Of a DNA stretch of 64,000 nucleotides, positions 45,422-55,600 are shown piece by piece. The notes beneath the pieces were generated by a model. The model made no database searches. It was not told the DNA's origin and saw only the letters and a program-made list of their open reading frames with translations. Every line of letters begins with the position of its first letter. Position 1 is the first letter of the stretch. The stretch is from Rosa chinensis (Eukaryota > Streptophyta > Magnoliopsida > Rosales > Rosaceae): NCBI RefSeq assembly GCF_002994745.2, contig NC_037092.1:26951001-27015000 (forward strand). Reading direction: 5' to 3'. A program made the translations under genes and the position numbers.

Positions 45422-48400
45422 CTAATGTTGAGTAGTAAAATCGGGACCTACCACACTTTTTGCTTGTGTGAGCCGGTCTGCCCAGAACATCCGTTCTCCT
45501 TTTCTGAAGCCTATCGCTTCTTCATCCTGAATGAATCGTTGTTGGAGAATGAAATCATTTCCCAACAAGAAATCAGATCCTTGGCCTTCAGACTGCCAAA
45601 CATTCTGGATGATAAATGTTCCTCCACCAATGGTGATATGAACATTTTTTGCTACTTTCTTCATGGTGAGATGGCTTCCATCAAATGTAACACCAGTAGC
45701 TGACTTTTTCTTGTCTTCTTTCCAGAGTTCATCTGGAATTGCAAATCTCTTTGCAACAGTAAATCCCGATCCATTATCTACAAAAGCATGTAGATGATAT
45801 TTCCTGTGATCAGGGAACTTGAGTCCAATCTCTATGTAGTTGCTGTATTTACTTGTAGAGACGACTTTCGATTGATGAAGCTCATTTTCTTGAGCTTGTT
45901 GAGCTTGTTCCGTTGGAATGAATGGTTTACATTCTTCTGGAACATCTTCCTGAGTGGGTGATTTGTCTGCACCATCATCCCAATCTGTAGGAAGTATCTC
46001 TTTGACGTCTGGATTACTGAACCATGACGGAGGGTCATATCTGACTCTGTAGTCAAACTTGCCGGATGGTTGGCCAAGTAGATCCCATGTTGCAGTATCC
46101 TCTTGTCGTTCTAAGAGATGAACAGTTTCTGGTGGTTTCACTAGTTCTACATCATTTTCTGGTATTTCAACCAGTTCAATATCTTCATCGATTTTTTCTT
46201 CATCGATGATTTCTTCCTTTTTCGAGGAAGAAGGTTCCATGGTTTCCTGGAACAGAGTTTCAACTTCTTTCGCCTTTTGCTCAGCGAAATACTCTTCATA
46301 TTCTTGCTCAACCAACTGGCTGACAACACCATTCTTGGTTTTTCTTCTTGCTTCATGTATGAAGCATTCTTTGTGATAAGTCTTCTTAGACTCTTCACAA
46401 AACATTGGGAGACCATTCTTTTCGTGACATAGGCAGTAGTCACAAACGAATGTACCAGGGTTCACCTGATAAGAAGACATGAAAGTTTCTGTCTTGCTTT
46501 CTTCCCAGTTTTTGATTCTCAAAACATTCATTTGTCTGGATTCAAAGTACTCTACTTCAGAATCTATCTCAAACTCAGATGATGAATCTTCATCTTCTTC
46601 TTCAGACCGGGCAGAGTAAACTGACCTGTCGTCTTCTTCATCATCAAAATAGGCTATTTCGTAGCCTTTCATGTTTGCTACTTCTACTATTTGCTCATAT
46701 TCCTTGAAGAGAGCTTTAGTAGATCTTTTACCCTTTTCCGGGCATTTATTGGCATAGTGCCCTTCAGCTTTACATAACCAACATTTGCAAACTTTCTTGC
46801 TCGGTTGTTGTTTATGCTGATGAGAATTCTTCTTTTTCTTGAAGAACTTCTTTTTCGGATCTTCATCCTGTTGCTTCTTGTAATTGGAACTCTTCTTGAA
46901 TTTCCAATCCTTCTTCTGATTACTCTTTTTGAATTTTTTGTAGTAATATTTTTCTTTTTTCTTTCTGCGGAAATTGGATTCATGACATCCCCAGTTTGTG
47001 GGCATATCCAGTATTCCATAGCAGAAACTCTCAACTCCTTTGAGTTGCTTCTTGGCCATCTTAGCTCTAAGATTGGCTTTGCATTGCTCCTTCAGTAATT
47101 GCCGGATTCTGTCGGCAATCCCTCCAACTGAAAATCTTTCAATTGGTTTCTCAGCTATGCTTTCTCTCACAGCTGTTCTCCATGGTTCAGGGAGCTTTCT
47201 GTGCAACAGATTAACTAGATCAGTATTCTCTAGTTCACCAATTGTACAGTAATATTCCTGAAATTCATTCAGGTATTCTTCGAAGTATCTCATGTCGCAG
47301 ATCTTGAGCACATAGATATTCGACTTTGCCGTTTCTTTGGCTTTCTCACTCAGATTTGAGAGATCTCCACAGAACTGATCGTACAGGGGTACTGCAAAAT
47401 CATACGGAGACTTTGAATTCTTGATCTCTTCAAGCCAGTCTCTTCCTCTGGCGGTTTCTTTGAATGATAGGTAGTACTTTTTTGCCACTCCAGTGAGAGT
47501 AGTCTCATAGTACACCTGCAAATCTGGTGCTTCAAATTTGCCAAGGGTAAGTGCAGAAGCCATCATCAGGCTATCTACCCATTGGTCAATGGTTTTTCTT
47601 TTGTCTAGACTCTTGTCTAGATTTAACCAGATGCCATAGTTCGTGATCGGAACTCTTGGCAGATTGTCCTCGGGGACGAATCTTTGGGAATTTCTTTCCC
47701 CTTTTTTACCCTTGAGGGCTTTCTGAACTGGGAGTTTTGTTTCCCTTGTTTCTTTCTTTATGAAAGTTCTGGAGCTTTCTCCATCTTCCATTTCAAGATC
47801 TTGATAAGGAAAGACTTTTCTTGTCTTTCTGATTTTGAACTCTTTCATTTCTTCGATTAGTTTTTCTAATCGTTCCGGACTTTCACAGTTCTCAACTTCT
47901 TCATAAAGATCATAGAGCTTCTCAGCTCTAAGCATGTGGACTGGTCTGTTCAGATCAGCTTCCAGATCTTCTTCTGATATTGGCTCTTCAATGGTGGGTT
48001 TTGTACCACTGACACCGGCTTCTTTGGTGCTGTAGCTTCTTCTCAGAAGATTGCTGTGTATCCTGATGTTCTCAGGACCGACATCACTTTTTCTGTGGTT
48101 GTCGAAGTTGAGGCTGATTTCTCCAGTTCTTCTACTCTCGTAGATTTTTGCTTTTGCACTTTCTGCTGGTAGCTTCGGACCGGATAATTTCCATTCAATA
48201 GGAAAAGTTACTTCATTCCAAGCAACTTTGTGAATCTGCTGTGAATGGTTCTTCTGGCTGGTGAGGAATCCAGTAGTGAGACCAGGGATGTTGGAATTCC
48301 GTGTCTTCGGCTCTACTGTGGTGCTCATCAGTTTATAGTATATTCTGTATACTATCGCCAATTCTTGCATATCATTTTTCATTGATATGCCATCTGTCTT

Positions 48401-49303
48401 AACTCTCAGTCGGAGAAAGTGGGCTGCATCCTTCAGGCTGGTTGAGAAGTTGGGGAAGCAGTTGAAATATGCTACTTGGTTGCACAGTGATGCTTCTAGA
48501 GTTCCCAACAGACTAGCTTGGAAGTCTGTCAGTCGGTTGTCTTGCAGGACACATAGGACTGAACAGTTGATGCCTTCTCTTGTCAAAAGCTTTATGCCGA
48601 CTTGGACTGCTCCAATATGCATAAATTGATACTTCTTTGATTGTGCTCTGGCAACTTCAGCTGGAGTGATCATCAAGAGATCTGTCTCTCCAGATGTTGA
48701 GGGGGTTGTGAATTCCAGTACTTTGAAATGATGGCTGTCCATCAGGTCAAAAGTTCCCCGCCTGTAGATCTGTTTGAAATCTAGCTTTAGGATTGATGCA
48801 TTTTTTACCTCGTGCTCGATTTCATTGTATTCAAATTCTTCAGAATTCAGGAGTTGTACTCCTTTCTTTTTTCCAAAGATGCTTAACATCTTCATTTCTC
48901 TTTTTTCCGGGTTTTCATACCGGATACTAGTCTGACTAGTAGATGGTTCCAGAAAAATCATGTTTGGAACAAGATTCTTATCTGGTTTCTCTAATGGTTT
49001 GAATCCATTAGCTTTCTTTTTTACTGTAGGCAATTTCTTGTCCTTCAGTATTTTTTCCAGCGTTTTTTGCTGTTCATTGATTTTTCTACTGACACTCGTC
49101 AGTTTTTCTTCTTCCGTTTTTGGAAGTTCCTTGATATAATCCAGTTTGTTTTCCAATCTTTCCAATTGGTGGATTATAGCAGGTAGTTTTTCTAGAGTCG
49201 ACTGACATCTAGATACTTCTAGTAACAGCTTCTGATATTTCTCATCAGAAGATTTTAGTAGAGAATTTATTTTCTCTAATAACAATTCGGACATAGTCCC
49301 CAT
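45422..49303 (-). pseudogene. Viral polyprotein N-terminal part: movement protein, coat protein, protease
   Basis: This 1293-codon frame starts 33 bases after the primer-binding site. Residues about 1-100 form a coiled coil. About 185-330 match the 30K-type movement protein of caulimovirids. The coat-protein region (about 540-900) ends with a Lys-rich stretch and a CCHC zinc knuckle (CWLCKAEGHYANKC, about 838-851). A further Cys/His cluster (CDYCLCHEK...C...HKEC, about 953-985) follows, then acidic sequence. A retropepsin-like protease is at about 1165-1260, where the active-site triplet reads DNG (FVDNGSG) and not the usual D-T/S-G. The frame stops at TAG 45422-45424, just before the region leading into the RT. 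Confidence 0.9.
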
Positions 49304-49335
49304 TAAGGAGGGGTTCTCCTTGAGCTATTTTACAA

Positions 49336-49347
49336 GCTCTGATACCA
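49336..49347 (-). other. Primer-binding site complementary to initiator tRNA-Met
   Basis: On the minus strand the bases read TGGTATCAGAGC, the 12-base complement of the plant initiator methionine tRNA 3' end. This site primes minus-strand DNA synthesis in plant pararetroviruses. Confidence 0.92.
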
Positions 49348-49819
49348 GTGATGTGCGGATCTAACCAATGCTCAAATAATCAAGAGGTTTTTTTCCTCTT
49401 CCAGAACATCCAAGAGATTATCTACTAAGATTATCTCTATAGGTTTTCAATTTTCTCAATTTCTCTCTCTCCTTTTGCAGTTCCTTAGTAGTAATTTTGC
49501 AGATAGCAATCAACTCAAGTCTGTCTACAATCGAAATTATGAATAGTAAATTGTACTGTTTACCTTTCAAATTTAGAGGATGATTGTCAATTTCATATAT
49601 ATATATTCAAATAAAAACTCTGATGGGCCCACCACGTTTCTAAAACCGTTAAATAAACAAAATTATATAGCAAACTATATGAAAGAGACATATGCAGATG
49701 CAGACTCTGACAAACTAAAACGTCAAAGAAACTTGCTAGAGATAGGAATAAAGGGTATTAATGGTAGGGATTTTGAAAAGATGGGTAGGTAGGAAGGAAA
49801 GTGAGAAAAGGTTGTGTAA

Positions 49820-50376
49820 GAGCAAGTGCACCCGTAGTCAAGAAAAGGCAAAGTCGAGAAGTCAAGAATTCGACCAGTCAAGTTACTATTCACTGCCACT
49901 GGACATAGGTTTACACCCGTTGTTTTTCTTGCCCGGTCAACACTGTTCACGTAATTTACTGTTCATATATACTGTTCACGTAGTTCATTGTTCACCATTG
50001 GATTTAGCTGTTTAAATTACTGTCCATATATACACTGTTCACTGTTACTGTTCGTATTTTACTGTTCACTGTTCATGTTACTGTTCACGTTGGAATCAAA
50101 ATCACTTCAGAAGCCAACCCAGCACTGCCAAGTGTCCTGCCTCTTTACTTTTCTTCCTGACGTCACCCACGTTCCTCACAATATCAAGCTGGCAGCTCCA
50201 TGACTTTGGGCAAGAAAAAAGTCACAGCCTTGCCCTTTTTTTTGACCTCAGTCATGCAAAGCCAAGCTTTGCCCAGTCAAGCAATCACCGGTGGAAGCCT
50301 CATTTTCATTATGCCTGGTCACCACATCATCATTCTCCCCTTTTGCCCGGGCAAAGCAAGCCCGGTGCACTTGCTC
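49820..50376. mobile_element. Tourist-like MITE (PIF/Harbinger type) with TACTGTTCAC repeats
   Basis: The ends are the inverted repeats GAGCAAGTGCACC and GGTGCACTTGCTC, flanked on both sides by TAA (49817-49819 and 50377-50379), the 3-bp target duplication of PIF/Harbinger. The arms carry GCCCGG/TTGCCC words. The interior (about 49935-50095) is an array of degenerate TACTGTTCAC/TACTGTTCATAT units. There is no coding capacity. Confidence 0.87.
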
Positions 50377-50502
50377 TAAGAGGGAACAAAATTAATACAC
50401 TGGGGTGTATGAGAAGTATTTTTCCGGATTTGGGGTGTATGAGCATTAACCCAAAAAAAAAATATATATATATATATATCATAAAGATTAAAAAAAAAAA
50501 AA

Positions 50503-50835
50503 AACTTAAGAAAAGTGAAGAAAAAGCATACATACATTCCTAATATTTGTATATTTTTGCATGATTATATTTTCGGCCATTATTTTCCTGAACGATATAG
50601 GCAAGGGAAGCTAGCTATCTCCCACCCTTATAAATATCACATAATACCTTTGACAACGCCCTAATTAACAACTTCTACAGTTCCTGAGCTGCGCAGTGTA
50701 ATTGACTAATTACTTGTGTCTTACGAAGGTATGTCGTACTATCTTCTTTGTCGATCCGTGATTTTGAAATTACTTGTCTAGCTAGTTTCAAGTGTAATCG
50801 ATTATTTCAAGTTAATTAATTAGCTAGATTTCTCG
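50503..50835 (+). promoter_or_regulatory. Upstream region and probable leader intron start of the 83-residue gene
   Basis: This block is duplicated at 38762-39075. It ends in a good splice donor (AAG then GTATGT, 50729). A matching acceptor (TTTGTTTCAG, ending 51199) lies 11 bases before the ATG, which predicts a 5' UTR intron of about 471 bases. Confidence 0.5.
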
Positions 50836-51210
50836 GTTTTGATTTCAGCTTTGAAGCAAGTAGAGGGGAATTCTGTGGATAATTGGTTATGATATAGGGA
50901 ACTTGCTTTGGGAAAAGAATACAATTTTATTGAAACTCGGTGGTCTGGATTATTATCAGTTTGGAGCAAGGAAAAAAAAAACTCTGGAGATATTTATTAG
51001 TTTTATTAAGTTAGGTTTCGTAGCTATCGATCTATCTATACTTCCGTATTATTATGTTTCCTAATTTGATTTATAGTTATTTAGTTTTCTATAAATGCAA
51101 GGTCATTACTTTTCTACAGTGATGCATAGAAATACATATCCATCTTATAATCCAGTATTTCCAGTAGTGCTCATACTAGCTAGTTCTAATTTGTTTCAGA
51201 AAATTTGAAT

Positions 51211-51462
51211 ATGGCTTCATCCTCAACCTCAAGATGGACTTGTTGTATCCCTTTTCAAGCAAAGAAGGCTGACAAGAAAGATGATGAGCATAACAAGAGT
51301 GCTAGAGAGAACACTACAACAACACACACAAATGAGGAGCTGCCCCCATTTTATTCTGAAGGGAACTTGGAATTGTTGGAAAAAGAACTTCATGAGAAGG
51401 CCTTACAGAAGAAGCACAATGAGCGGCGTACTCGTTACAAAAACAACTTCGAGAAGAAGTAG
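51211..51462 (+). CDS. Small Lys/Glu-rich protein of unknown function (83 residues)
   Basis: The frame opens MASSSTSRWTCCIPFQAKK and ends NNFEKK. The N-terminus is Ser-rich with a Cys pair at residues 11-12, a context in which palmitoylation is conceivable. The middle is Thr/Asn-rich, and the C-terminal third is a strongly charged helix (LELLEKELHEKALQKKHNER). No signal peptide or membrane segment is present. A predicted leader intron ends just before the ATG, which supports a real gene. I do not recognise the family. The upstream region has a duplicate 12 kb away without the coding part. Confidence 0.6.
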   Translation: MASSSTSRWTCCIPFQAKKADKKDDEHNKSARENTTTTHTNEELPPFYSEGNLELLEKELHEKALQKKHNERRTRYKNNFEKK

Positions 51463-51999
51463 ACTAGCAGTAATAGTGCGCATGATACTTATTACAAAAG
51501 CATGCAAGAAGCATTTTTTGTTTTTTTATCTCCTTTCGTTTCTAGCCATCTAGCTAGGTCCGTATTGTTATACTTATATACACTTTTAGGTTTAGACTAC
51601 TAGTATCTGGGTTTGGTCATAAGGTCAATCTTGAACCCTAGTATGCTTTCTTTTGAATGTTTGTAGGCGTACAGTGTGTGGCGGCTTTCTCATAAAAAAA
51701 AGGTGTGGCGGCTTGACCATTAACAATTTATTGCTTACATTGATATGTTGTATTGATGTGCATTATTAGTTTCTTGAAGTAGTGAGTGTTGAAACATTAA
51801 CATGAGCCGAAAATAGTGTCTATCAACTTAAATTACATTATATATCTAGGAAAAACTTACATAAAACCAAACTATTTTTTTCTTTATCGTAAGATCGAAT
51901 CAAAGCTGATGCCCCTATATCCGCCATACTCGCTTGGTTGTGTTTGCAATTTTGAAGCATAAGCACATTTGTGCAAATTTGTCTTTTGATTTTAGATTA
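51463..51999. other. 3' flank of the small gene, intergenic
   Basis: AT-rich with no open frame of note. A short direct repeat GTGTGGCGGCTT / GTGTGGCGGCTT occurs at about 51676 and 51702. Confidence 0.4.
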
Positions 52000-52360
52000 C
52001 CGACCTTTCTTTGTCTAATATCATTTAATTTAGTGACCTTAGTATTTCCCTCCTTTATATGTGAGAGGTTCTTGAGTTCGACTTATGGACTAGTTGTTAT
52101 ATAATCCGAAAAAAAAAAATTACTCTCTTCGATGAACTCAACTTTAAATTTGAGCAGCAAATCAAGAAATTCTCACATCGTTCTAGGAATTACCTACCTC
52201 TCTTTGCTCAATATCATTTAATTTAGTGATATTAGTCTCTTCTTTGCATGTGAGAGGTTCTGAGTTTGACTCACGAACACAACATGTAGAAATTACTTTT
52301 TTTCGATTAACTCAACTATAAACTTGAGCAGCAAATTAAGAAATCCTCACATTTACGAAC
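52000..52360. repeat. Two tandem copies of a ~190-bp unit with box-B-like word
   Basis: TAATATCATTTAATTTAGTGA, TATGTGAGAGGTTCT, GAGTTCGACT, AACTCAACT and GAGCAGCAAAT follow in the same order from 52000 and again from about 52190. The GAGTTCGACT word resembles a tRNA B box, so a SINE-like origin is possible. Confidence 0.7.
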
Positions 52361-52671
52361 ATTCCCATAGTTTTACCCTGAAAATCTGGAACTGAAAGAT
52401 AAGGACAATCGGTTTTGTTGGGCCCGCCGAATATGTTGCAGAGGCATGTTACATGTTTCTCCCAGAACGTGTTCGTGACCATCTATTTTTCTTGACACAG
52501 AAAAACTCAAAAAATAAATAAAACTTTCAGTAGGGATAATAAAGTAATATCATGGAAATATTCGGGTCCGTAAAGCAAATTTTGGAAACAGAAAATATCA
52601 AAATCCACATTTGGGTATCATCGTACACTCCAAAAGGTTGAAGGTAGCCTAGTACTGAAGCGCAATCTCAG

Positions 52672-55600
52672 ATGGCAGCAGTGGCACTGAACGGAGTGAA
52701 ACTCGGGACGACGTCGCAGGCTTACTTGGAAAGCCAACCAGTCAACGACACCAAGGTTCTGATATCCGACCTGTGCCGCCAGTTCTACAACCTCGGATGG
52801 GTGTCGGGGACCGGTGGAAGCATCACAATCAAAGTCCACGATGAGTCTGTTCCTAAGCCTCAGCAACTCGTCATCATGTCTCCCTCTGGTAATTTCTGTC
52901 TCTCGGTATTCATGGTTTGTTCTCAGTTTGTTTGTATGTGAGTTCAAGTTTGTGTCTTGTGTCTTGTTTTGGTTTCTGGGTGTGTGTAGTTTTGCTAAAG
53001 GTTAAGGCTTTGGGGATTTATGGTGTTGTTTAGCTTTGTGTTATTATAATTAAAGTATTGAAGTATTGGGTTTTAGATCTTTTTTTGTACTAATCCAGGT
53101 TTGGTTATTTGAGCTCAATCTTGAGTCTTGCTTTGTTTTGGATTGTTTTTAGGTGTTAGGCATATGTGGGCTGTTTGATTATTGAGAGTTTATTGCTACC
53201 ATGATTGGTTATGTGCATCTTTATTAGTTTGATGTTGTTATTTTACATCTTTCAAGCTTGAATGTGAATGCCTTTTCTTTTATGGTGAGTTTCTATGAAC
53301 TGTGGGTATTGTTTTCAATGGGTGTCCTCTATTGTTTCGGGGGCACTTAAGACTTCTCCACTCATTTTTTGTGTTTATGATGTGGGTAGGCGTTCAGAAG
53401 GAGAGAATGTTACCAGAGGACATGTATGTGTTATCTCCCACTGGGTCTGTCTTGAGTTCTCCGTCTCCAAAGCCCTATCCTAACAAGCCTCCCAAGTGTT
53501 CTGACTGTGGTCCACTCTTTATGAAGGTATCAGTGCTTTATACTTCATATAAATCGTGCAAAATTAGCTCCTACTATTTTTGATTTGATAAACCAGTCGG
53601 AATGTTCTATAGTTCTGAAATGATGTATCTGGTCAAGTTGTGTAAATTTACTATTGAAGCTGCACCGGAGATGATTTGACTACATTTGCTCTGACAAGTA
53701 TGGGTAATAACCTTGCTACAAGCATGGGAGTGATACTTTTAAGTCATTTCTTTTTAGTGGATATAGTATGCTCTTCACATGTTTAGACGCTCTGTCCTTG
53801 GTTGCTATGAACAAATGATGTAATATGATAAAAAATTATGGCTTAGCTAAGCAAATGGTTTTGGTAGACTAAGCTAGGCGGACCTTGTAACTCCTAACTC
53901 CCCAAATATATCGTTCGGGAAAAAAAAAAAAAAAACCTCGACATTATCGATTCCTATATTCCATTAGCGACCAAAATATTCACTCTTGAAGATTTTGATT
54001 GCTTATGACTATTGGATCCATATCAGAATGTAGGCAAGAGGCGATTGATTTCGCGGCGAAAAAGGTCATGGAATCTCAATTGCAAGGTACAATGCAGCCC
54101 ACTAGAAACTTAGATGATTTTGGATTTAAGGATCATGAAAACCCATTCGAGACGTTTCAATCGTTAGAAGTATGAAAGTTTGTCATTGCTTGAAATTTGA
54201 AAGCTTTTTTATCCAAAAACAGAAGTAAAAAAAATGAACAAGTCATGGTTTCACAACTTACATTGACAACCAAGGACATGATAGCTTTATATTACTCTAA
54301 GCAATATTCTCTATGCGTACATTATCAAATTTCACTATCACTGCATATAACAATGCCGTTAGTGGGTTAGTGTGTTTCCCATGTACCATGTTGGATCCTG
54401 ATGCCGTTTCTTTTGTTTGTTATGTTGGTTAAATGTGCAAAGTAATGTTGAATTACAACTATTTTCCATACTTCTTTAGGCATCTCAATAGCTTCATACA
54501 GAGGTTTGATTAAAACATGGTTTTAACTGTGTAATGTGATCCCCTGATCCCATGTTTATGTGCTTTCCTACCAATGAGGGTTAGTAAGATTGGGTCAAGC
54601 CCATGGTTTGCTAGCATGTGGCCTGGGGTTCCAACCCCTCACACTACCTACCTAGCTACTTGCTGGAGTTTTCTGTCTCTTAAAGATTGTAGCCCATGGT
54701 TTTTGGTATGTACCTAGTTACAAAAAAAAAAGAAAAAAAAAAGAATAGTTTATGTGTTTTGCCATTCCATTATAACATGTCCTGTATATGGATGTTGGGG
54801 TGCATGGAGTACTTACCAATGGTCTAACTCTTTTCGGAAAGGCTGGCCCTCTCTTCAAAAAGCTGCAATTAACATTTACTTCCTTGTTTTCCAGGCATAT
54901 GAGATGTGCAATGCGGGAGCTGTTATTCATAGTCATGGCATAGAATCTTGTCTTGTAACCATGATCAACCCATTATCCAAAGAATTTCGAGTAAGTTCTA
55001 TTACTGGCATCTAGTATTCAGGACTTTTAACATGCTCACACATGCACTCAGTGACCTGTCTGCTGGGATATTTCTTTTCGCTTGTTATGTTTGTCTCACC
55101 TTTGTGTAAATAGGTGGATATACCTCCAATAGTCCAATGTATTGACATTCCCTCTTTCAAGATCCTCTGGAAAGTTAATGAGATTTAATTTGTCTAGTAG
55201 ACACTCCCTCTTTCAACTGTTTGTCCCACAAAAGCTTTCTAAAACATAAAAGGAGGCGCGCGCGCACACAAATTTCCTCATATTGGTTCTGATGCCACAT
55301 TTAGATGCATATGTTAGCATAAGGTTTGAATATGATCTTATGGCTTCTGAAACAAGCTAAGGAATTTCTAGATGATTTCAGCTATCAGAATCCTACCAGT
55401 AAATCAATTTAGACATTCCCCCTCAGCATATTACTATTTTGATAATATCACTGTTTTGATTCCGGATTCAGATATCTCTAAGATCAGATGCTTTGGAAAC
55501 AGTATGGTTCCGCTTCTGCAAATAATAGCAGTACAAATGTCAAAATGTATTATAATGTTAGATTGCCAAGTGATAAATCAATTATTATTTTCTGATGGGG

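Larger units (their letters stand above)
41560..49600 (-). mobile_element. Endogenous pararetrovirus (Caulimoviridae, petuvirus-like)
   Basis: On the minus strand the order is primer-binding site, a long frame (coiled coil, 30K-type movement protein, coat-protein region with CCHC knuckle, Cys-rich region, aspartic protease), then a frame with RT, RNase H and a C-terminal extension, then TATA box and poly(A) signals. Movement protein, CCHC coat and RT-RNase H without integrase or LTRs identify a plant pararetrovirus. The two long frames share one reading frame, separated by about 80 codons with two stops (TAG 45422-45424, TAA 45347-45349). That agrees with the single-polyprotein layout of petuviruses. 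Length (about 7.5-8 kb) equals one genome, and the leader appears split between the two ends. The outer limits are estimates. Confidence 0.88.

Noticed and set aside
50000..50100. Short regular TACTGTTCAC repeats as a possible CRISPR-like array
   Set aside because: Units are degenerate, no constant-length spacers exist, and they lie inside a MITE of a plant genome.
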